Shown here one piece after another: positions 44,201 through 53,200 of a stretch of 64,000 nucleotides of DNA. The notes under the pieces were generated by a model. The model was not told the origin of the DNA, made no database searches, and was given only the letters and a program-made list of their open reading frames with translations. The first letter of the stretch is position 1; each line of letters opens with the position of its first letter. The stretch is from Colias croceus (taxonomy: Eukaryota > Arthropoda > Insecta > Lepidoptera > Pieridae). Both the position numbers and the translations under genes were made by a program. The DNA lies in the NCBI RefSeq assembly GCF_905220415.1, contig NC_059555.1:868001-932000 (forward strand). The letters run 5' to 3'.

Positions 44201-47200
44201 GTTTATTTCTCCATTTTGAGTAGCTCTGACAATGACTTCTTATTAAAAAAAAAAATTAAACACATATTTCGGTTTGGTATCGATCCAGTAACACCCCCTA
44301 TTATTTATTTATTTTTTCAATATTTTTAATGTACAGAATTGACCCTTCTACAGATTTATTATGTGTATAGATATAGTTCTTGGGTGACTAGTTAGTGAGG
44401 AACTCGGATTTTAAAGTGATGGTGGCAGCTAAGTGGTGATGATGATGGTGATGATGATGGTGATGATGATGGTGATGATGATGGTGATGATGATGATGAT
44501 GATGACAGTACATCACCTGGCGACCATTTCCCCGCTAGAGCACAGCACGAGCAGCGAGTGATGTGCGGCGGTTAGTCCCAGCGGTGGGCTTGCTTCACCC
44601 GTCGCTGTATAGCAAGTGGGATGATGATGATGATGATGACAGTACATCACCTGGCGACCATTTCCCCGCTAGAGCACAGCACGAGCAGCGAGTGATGTGC
44701 GGCGGTTAGTCCCAGCGGTGGGCTTGCTTCACCCGTCGCTGTATAGCAAGTGGGATGATGATGATGATGATGACAGTACATCACCTGGCGACCATTTCCC
44801 CGCTAGAGCACAGCACGAGCAGCGAGTGATGTGCGGCGGTTAGTCCCAGCGGTGGGCTTGCTTCACCCGTCGCTGTATAGCAAGTGGGATGATGATGATG
44901 ATGATGACAGTACATCACCTGGCGACCATTTCCCCGCTAGAGCACAGCACGAGCAGCGAGTGATGTGCGGCGGTTAGTCCCAGCGGTGGGCTTGCTTCAC
45001 CCGTCGCTGTATAGCAAGTGGGATGATGATGATGATGATGACAGTACATCACCTGGCGACCATTTCCCCGCTAGAGCACAGCACGAGCAGCGAGTGATGT
45101 GCGGCGGTTAGTCCCAGCGGTGGGCTTGCTTCACCCGTCGCTGTATAGCAAGTGGGATGATGATGATGATGATGACAGTACATCACCTGGCGACCATTTC
45201 CCCGCTAGAGCACAGCACGAGCAGCGAGTGATGTGCGGCGGTTAGTCCCAGCGGTGGGCTTGCTTCACCCGTCGCTGTATAGCAAGTGGGATGATGATGA
45301 TGATGATGACAGTACATCACCTGGCGACCATTTCCCCGCTAGAGCACAGCACGAGCAGCGAGTGATGTGCGGCGGTTAGTCCCAGCGGTGGGCTTGCTTC
45401 ACCCGTCGCTGTATAGCAAGTGGGATGATGATGATGATGATGACAGTACATCACCTGGCGACCATTTCCCCGCTAGAGCACAGCACGAGCAGCGAGTGAT
45501 GTGCGGCGGTTAGTCCCAGCGGTGGGCTTGCTTCACCCGTCGCTGTATAGCAAGTGGGATGATGATGATGATGATGACAGTACATCACCTGGCGACCATT
45601 TCCCCGCTAGAGCACAGCACGAGCAGCGAGTGATGTGCGGCGGTTAGTCCCAGCGGTGGGCTTGCTTCACCCGTCGCCGTGCATAGCAAGTGACGGGCCG
45701 TGGACGATTTGGACGAAATAAGAGATAATACTGTGTCGATCTCGCCTGAAACATTTTGTGGAAGCCATTGAAAGAAAGAAAGAAAGAAACCATTTATTCC
45801 AACACACACAACACACATATAACATAGCATTGTAAATTTTAAATAATATGTAATAGAAAACATAAATATATGTGTGGTTGCATGCGCTAAAAAAGAAAGC
45901 CACTCAGGATACCTGAGGCATAATACCTCAGCACTGATTTTCAGTGACCCCTTACGACATCAAGAAAGAGTGTGTGTACTTATGTACACGCGTTAGAAGT
46001 TATACTTCTTTGGCGTATGGAAAAAATACTAGAATATACAACTTGAACGTAGTTATCAATTTTCATACCACCTAGAACTAACTTCATGCTGTTAAATTTA
46101 GGTGTCGGTATGCGCGCGCATCGTAAAAATTCACTCTCATTATTTTACTCATAAAAAAAGTATAACTTCAAAAAAACTTGAGCGATGTCAAGTGACATCC
46201 CGATGGAACGAAGTGTTAAGTTAGAGAGAGACAGATAACTCTAGCAAAAAGTATCGTGACAACTTTTCGTAAAAAAAAAACACGTTGAATTGCCCGCGAT
46301 AAATAGAATGCACAGTCGAAACTCATTTTGCAGTTTCACTGAGAAACTTTATCATAAAATTATAAAAATAAAAAAATTGTAATAATTTTACTTTCGTCAC
46401 GGCTTCACCCTGTACCACGGGTTGTCTCAGTTTTCTCCCCATAAGAACCATCCTCGTACATTAAGGAATATAATAAAAAAAGAATTAACGAAATCGGTTC
46501 AGCCGTTCTCGAGATTTGCGCAACACATTTGGTGATTTTTATTATCACCTATAAAAGCAAAGGTTGCCATATAATCAAAATTTAGTATAATTTAACAAAA
46601 AAAAAAAAATTAAACTCACTCTCATCAGCCAAAGCGAAGTCGTTCAAATACTCGAGCACGGGCAGCGTGATCGCATGCACACCGCCAGCATGCATGCACG
46701 CATATGTGTTGCCGACACACTGAAATATTCGACAATTTTCTATTTATTTTTATATTATTTTAGGTTTAATGGTTTAGACTGTAATTCAAAAGTTAGTAGA
46801 AAATTAAATGATTTTGTTTACACATAGACTTAATTCTTTTTTAATATTAAGGCGAACCGCAATCGCCGGTACAGCCTGAAAATCAGCGCTGCTTTTGTGC
46901 AGCATTTTGCTGAGGCTGTATCCGTTTGCCTAAGTGTAAGATAAATTCTATAATGTGTTTGGCTGTGTTTTTTTGGCAATAAATTTCTTTTCTTTCTTTC
47001 TTTCTTTCTTTCACATAATGTACAATCTAAACTAATATTATAAAGCTGAAGAGTTTGTTTGTTTGTTTGTTTGTTTGTTTTAACGCGCTAATCTCGGAAA
47101 CTACTGGTCCGATTTGAAAAATTCTTTCGGTGTTAGATAGCCCATTTATCGAGGAAGGTTATAGGCTATATATCATCACGCTACGACCAACAGGAGTGGA

Positions 47201-50200
47201 GCCACGGGGGTGAAACCGCGCGGAGCAGCTAGTGTACAATAATTACTCAAATCAATGAAGAAAATATCACGAAATATTTTGGGAATTGATTTCTTATTAC
47301 CAGCATTAAATAAAAATTATATAATAAATGTTTATTGTTTTCTTCACAAAATCAACGGACTCGATTCCTATTTATATTGATTTCAAAAACCAATCGCATC
47401 ATTATCTTTCATCCAAATGTTGCAGCTACCAACCCTTTGTATATGTAGATATTAGACAAACATCCATCAATCTACTAATAACTAATAAATATAATCATGA
47501 GGTTTTTAAATGTATGTCCGTTTACATACCGGATATAGATGCACTGGATACGCGAATGGCACGTCATCCTTACTGGACAGTACAATGTTCAATTCCACGG
47601 ATTCTACTACATAGAGGGCGTAACCATCGCCATCTTTGTCTTCTGTCGGCTGAAAAATTGCGTTTATTGATGTTTAAAAAAAATGTTTAATCTTTTGCTT
47701 TAAATATAAAAAAATACAGTTAAATAAAGGAGAAATTAAAGAGACACTTTTGAAGGCTGTAGAATGATTTTCACATTGAAATAAATTTATAACTAGGGTT
47801 CCGACCCGGCTTTGCCGGTTCATGTTTATGTTTACGTTTACCAACCATAAGAACCATCCTCGTACGTATAAAAAACGAATTAACGAAATCGGTTCAGTCG
47901 TTCTCGAGTTATGTCACTTATCACTTACTAACACATTTTGCGATCCATTTTTATATTATAGAAGACGATAACGTAATTAACGATAGTGATGATGGTAATG
48001 ATTTTGAAAATGATGATGATGTTGATGGTACTGTTGACAAAGCATATTCCTTTGATGCTGATAAAGATCACAATAATGAATAATCAGCAATCGCAGTCAC
48101 GATAGAAACTGATAGTGGAATATCGCAGAAGCGCTCGTTACTACTAGCAGTTTACTGGATACTAAATTGCAATAATAATATATGATGACAAGATTGTTTT
48201 GTGATGATGACGGTGATGATGATGATGATAATAATTTTGATATTGTTAATGATGATTTTGAAGATTAAGATGACAATGGCGATAGGTATAACGATGACGA
48301 TAATAGTTACGCTGGTGATGATGACAACTATGAAAACTATTTTTAATTATTATATATGTCGGAGATCCCCCCCCCCCTGATATTACCGAACGCAAGCGCA
48401 TGACTCACGAAGTGCACTTGGACATGGCCGTGGTAGCGGACGAGCATTCAAGTGTTGGAGCTCGTGCCGAGCGGACTTGTCTGTTCGTGTCTATATCAGT
48501 CTCTATATTAGTTTGAGTTTAGATTCACTATACAAAGTATTCATTTCAGTTCATTAGTGATTGTGAGTGTTAGATTCCGTTTATGTCTTTTGATGCTCGA
48601 AGTTACCCAAGACGCCCAATGTAGAGGATATAACCAGCCCACATAGTTTTAAAATTCAGCCACCGACGATATCAGAAGCGGGATTGCTTTGAGCACAAAG
48701 AGTAAACGTGATTTTTACAATCGTCATGTGGTAATGTAGACACGTTATAAAATTATTCTGGAGGTGCAAATAGTATCATAAGACGTTTAATCGTAGCCAT
48801 AAGAATACCTGTGAGTGCTTACAATATACAACAAGTGGAACAATAACGTGCGTGATGTAATGCCATTGTCTGTTGATCTGTGTTTTGAAAAAAGCCGTTA
48901 AAGTTATTACTTGTTAGTATTTGCTATTTATGATACGTTAAAGTGCTTCGCAGTGTCTATCATGTCTCTTTAAATTCATTTTGTATTAGCCGTGGTCGCA
49001 GTTACTAGAATTGTTTATAATATTGTGTACCGTAATGTGACTTTGTTGAGCTCCGTGCGGCTGCTGTTATTTACTTGCAGGGTGGCGAGCCAAGCAACGG
49101 CGAGTGCCTGTCGGTGTGTGCCGTCGGACTCTGTGCGTCATTGGCTTCGAAAAGGCATAATGTGTGCGTGGAGGAAGTTGTTTCAACTTGTCGCATGTTT
49201 CACGGTTTGACAAGCGTTTGCAGCGCGTGGCCCTTGCTACCGAGATTGTTGCAGAGGATTGCTGCAGCGAGAGCTCCGGGCAGCCGTCTTTATGAGGTGA
49301 AGGGCTCCGCAAATTAGTGACATTTACAGGACAAGTGCGAGGCGTAACAGGGCTGCTTCGCTGACTGTGTGCTATCAATAAGTCTGTATGAGACCTGCGT
49401 GTGAATGCCATTCGCAGACAGCAGATGGAGGGCGTGCGACGGATCAGCAGTCCTCTTAGTGCAGGGTTTAACCATCGCGAGTCATTTGTTTCATGTGTGG
49501 TGTGTCTGGCCACTTTGCATCGGAGTGCATGAACGGATAAGGTGCTAATGATTGCACTAAGCATAGAATCACCGAAAACCAGCGGGTCAGGTACATCCAC
49601 GTTGCCTGAGCGCAATCATTGAGTCAACACGTGCCGTGTGGCAAACTTATGGACAACTGTGAGTCATACATGTTTAGTTTTGTTAGTTTTGTTTTTGGTA
49701 CTGAGTGTACTTCCTTATCAGAGATATAATTACTAGTAGCAAATTGACTAGTAAGCGTTTTTAATAATAACATTAACTTTAAAATAATCTGTTAAAATAT
49801 TGTAGACAGTTCATAACAAGGTTTATGGCAAGTTACAATAGGCGATTACTTTTTAGTAATTTTGTGTTGTGCCAAATCATTATGATAGCGATGCTAGCTT
49901 ATTAGGTTGAGAAATTAAACACAAAGTTTACATGGGTGATATTCCAATGTGTTATTTTAAATCGTAATAATGTTCTTGTTCGTAGCAAGTCTGATACGAG
50001 AAATTGTTTTGATTTTTAACACGCTTACGTTTGGCTTCCTTTATTCTTCGTATGTACGAACTCGATTTTGAACTACCTACTTTCATTAGACAGATTTAGT
50101 TCACACTGTGTACATCTACTAAGGAATAGTGACAATACAATAATTTCATCTTATTGAAGCGTGTTGCTTAGTTAATTACGTTTCTCTCTATTATACACGG

Positions 50201-53200
50201 GTACCGATAGAAGAAAGATACCTACCTAGTGGTTTGGTAGGCTTACTTAGGGACATAAGTGCGTTAATGCAGAGGCGTTAATTTCAATTAGAGAATTTCA
50301 ATGTGTTGTGTTTTAGTGTATTATTATTATTACATTAGCACTAATTTACCATCTGTTACAGCTGTTGAAATGTGTCTGTTCTAAAATCTAAGGAGTTTTG
50401 TGCGTTGACCGAGCAGCAGATTGCGTAACAAAGTCAATGAGTTTTTAACAGCTGGATTAGTGAAACCCAAGTAGCTATCTGGTTATAGCTTCTGACGTGG
50501 AACAAGGTACAGTGCGCATCCAGATTGTAGTAAGGAGTGGAGTGAGTGCTTTGAGGAAGGTATTATCTTCTTTCAACCTATCCGAATGTAAGTTTTGAAA
50601 GCGTAGTGTTGAATACTTAGGCTTTGTTATTAAGGATGGGAAAATACAGTCACAATCCACAGCTTATACAGCTTCTTATTCCTGTTAGTTTATTAACAGT
50701 TTTCTTAAATTATAGCACTATTGTTTATGCTTACAAGTTACAAGAGAAGTAAAATTGATTAGTGATTACTCATCATCACATGAGCTAATCAGTCGAACGT
50801 TTATTAGTTTACTAACATCACAGCCTATTCTTACGGTGTGTGACCTCAGTTCACATAGATTCGAGATGGATGTGGTACTGAGCTGATACAGAAACATGAC
50901 GGTTAGTAACATCCAGTTGCTTACTACAGAAGTAGAACTACTGCCTTAGAGTCCAGGTTTTACTCTCATGCACACGAGACCGCAGTTTAAGTTGTAGCAG
51001 TATAGCAGTGGATAATGCAGTTATGCACTTCAGGTATTATTTACAGGTTTGCAAGTTTGCAGTGGTGACAGATTAACAGTGTACTTTGGTGGGAACCGTT
51101 TAGTATAAAGCTGTCTTCGCGTGTTCACAGGTGGAAGCCTGCCCCCAGTCTTTCGACTTTGATATTATTTGGAGAAAGGGCGCTAGGATAAAGCATGTTG
51201 TTTGCTTTTCGCGCAATCACGTCAGCTGTCACAGTATGTATTTCGATTATTGCAAATTGTATGGGGCAGAATGGAGTCAACATAGCCGAGCTTTCCGTTG
51301 ACTGTCTGCCTGGACGAAGAGATGCATCTGGACATGCAGAATGAGTTGTTACTTGTTAATGTCTGGAAGACATATGCGGTAAGGTCGAAAATTATTTGTC
51401 AAGGTGCAGATAAAATGGTAAAAGATCGGTGGTACTCAATATCCACGATTTAGTCGTGCATCTGGGTTACATATCTAAGTTGTTGTTGTTGTTGTTGCCA
51501 ACTTTATCACTTGCTAAATCTCTAAGCCTAGTTCAGGTAGAATTCAGGCAGAACTCTTAAGTTAGTTTTCAGTGCACATTGATGCTACAGGGGAAACTTA
51601 TAGTGAGAAGAATGATGTTAAGGAGTATGTTTTAGTCTAATTGATACTTTTACCCTATATGTTTTGCTCTATTACTTTCAAAAAGGTGTAGAGTGGTTTA
51701 GTAGTAGCAGAAGTAGTATAACGGCACTATAGGCCAGTGTTAATTTGTTCAGTTACCTAGCCAGTATTATTGATGATCAGGCAGGTGCTTAGAAAGTAAA
51801 TGTTTTCTCAGTTATTTTGTAAAAAAAATAAAGTTACATTAAGATAGTAGTCTCCACCGGGGGGTAGTCATGCTAATGGTCAGGTAGATAGTGACGAGTA
51901 CGCTGAAAAGGTGTGCTCATGGCAGTCATCATTCATCATCGTCATCGATATAGTCCACTACCGGACATGGAAGTCATCGTCATCGTCAACATAATCAGCC
52001 TTTTGTAGTACACTGATAAAAGTCATCATCATCGTCATCGGGAACATCATCTGCCTTTTGTAGTCACTGCTGAACATGGAAGTCGTTATCGCCATCATCA
52101 TCTGCATTATCAGCCTTTGGTAGCAAACATCGATATTGTCAAGATGCGTTAGGTGACGTACGACTGGCAATGAACTTCACTACAAACCGTGTTACAAAAG
52201 CTAAATAGCTGATAAAGCTATTATTTGTTAAAGTAGACTTTGGGATTAATAATTGATAATGAAATTAATCTAGTCATGGTAAAAGTAAAGCTTCCCTGAA
52301 TGTAAATTTAATGTTGGTGATAACCTTCTTTTCGAAATTGAGGAAATAAATCAAAGCAAGCTTGACTTGAAGTTCAAGGGTACGCTTAAAATTGTTGAGG
52401 TATGGTTATTAGTGCCGCTTTACATCATTCAATTCCCAAATCCTCACAACAGAGTCAGGAAAATATCCGACCATGAGGTTATTAGTAGTAGCTAGTAGTG
52501 GTAGTAGTTAAAATGACGTAAGAGCTTTGTGTAAAAGGGGAGATGTAAAAAGTTTTATCTGGATTTTGTAATGCATTGTAGTGCCGTTTGTTGAGTGGTA
52601 GTAGATGCAGTTGCCATTTGTCTCTTGTCTTGTTCTTCGTTACGTTGGTGCGTTAACGAGCAATGTCGTTGTAGCGACGGGCTATCCTTGCTTTCGTTGG
52701 TGCAAAAGCGAGATGAGTCGTTGAAGCGACGACCTTTTGAGATATCCTTGTTTTCGTTGTTGCGAACGCGAGATGAGTCGTTGTAGCGACGTTACTCAAT
52801 GTTAGCCTCATTTCGTTGGTGCGAAATTGTGGTGTGTCGTTGTAGCGACGATGTTCAGTGCTTTAGTTATTTCGTTGATGCGAAATTGCGGTGAGTCATT
52901 GTAGCAACATTATTCAGTGTTGTCTTCGTTTCGTTGGTGCGAAATCGACATGAGTCGTTGGTGCGACGTTATTCAGAGCTATTCCGTTTCGTAGGTGCGA
53001 AATCGAGGAGAGCTGTTGGTGCGGCGCTGATTGATCAATAATGATGATTGTTTGTTTTAGTGACGACCTAAAATGGTTGACAAGAATCAGTATGGCCGAG
53101 CAGGATACTGTGAGTATGTAGTCTTTGCAGAGACTTCACACGAGGACGTGTGATCGCCAGAGATGGCCGTGTCGGAGATCCCCCCCCCCTGATATTACCG

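Larger units (their letters stand above)
48671..53169 (+). pseudogene. Decayed gag-pol interior of LTR element
   Basis: No long ORF survives, but fragments in the right order show the type. A CCHC zinc knuckle (C-x2-C-x4-H-x4-C, CFMCGVSGHFASEC) lies at 49487-49528. A reverse-transcriptase end piece, VEYLGFVIKDGKI, lies near 50608. An RNase H-like piece with ...GTELIQKHD lies near 50870-50905. The RNase H/integrase linker FDFDIIWRKGARIKHV lies near 51152. This order (gag, RT, RH, then the SRN linker) fits Ty3/gypsy. No envelope-like region was recognised. Confidence 0.75.

Noticed and set aside
47960..48345. GAT-rich stretch read as an acidic protein coding region
   Set aside because: Stops occur in every frame and the composition is a decayed trinucleotide repeat next to the LTR element.
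49067..49615. Minus-strand ORF of 182 codons
   Set aside because: It is antisense to the gag region of the LTR element, where the plus strand has a CCHC knuckle; the composition is not convincing.
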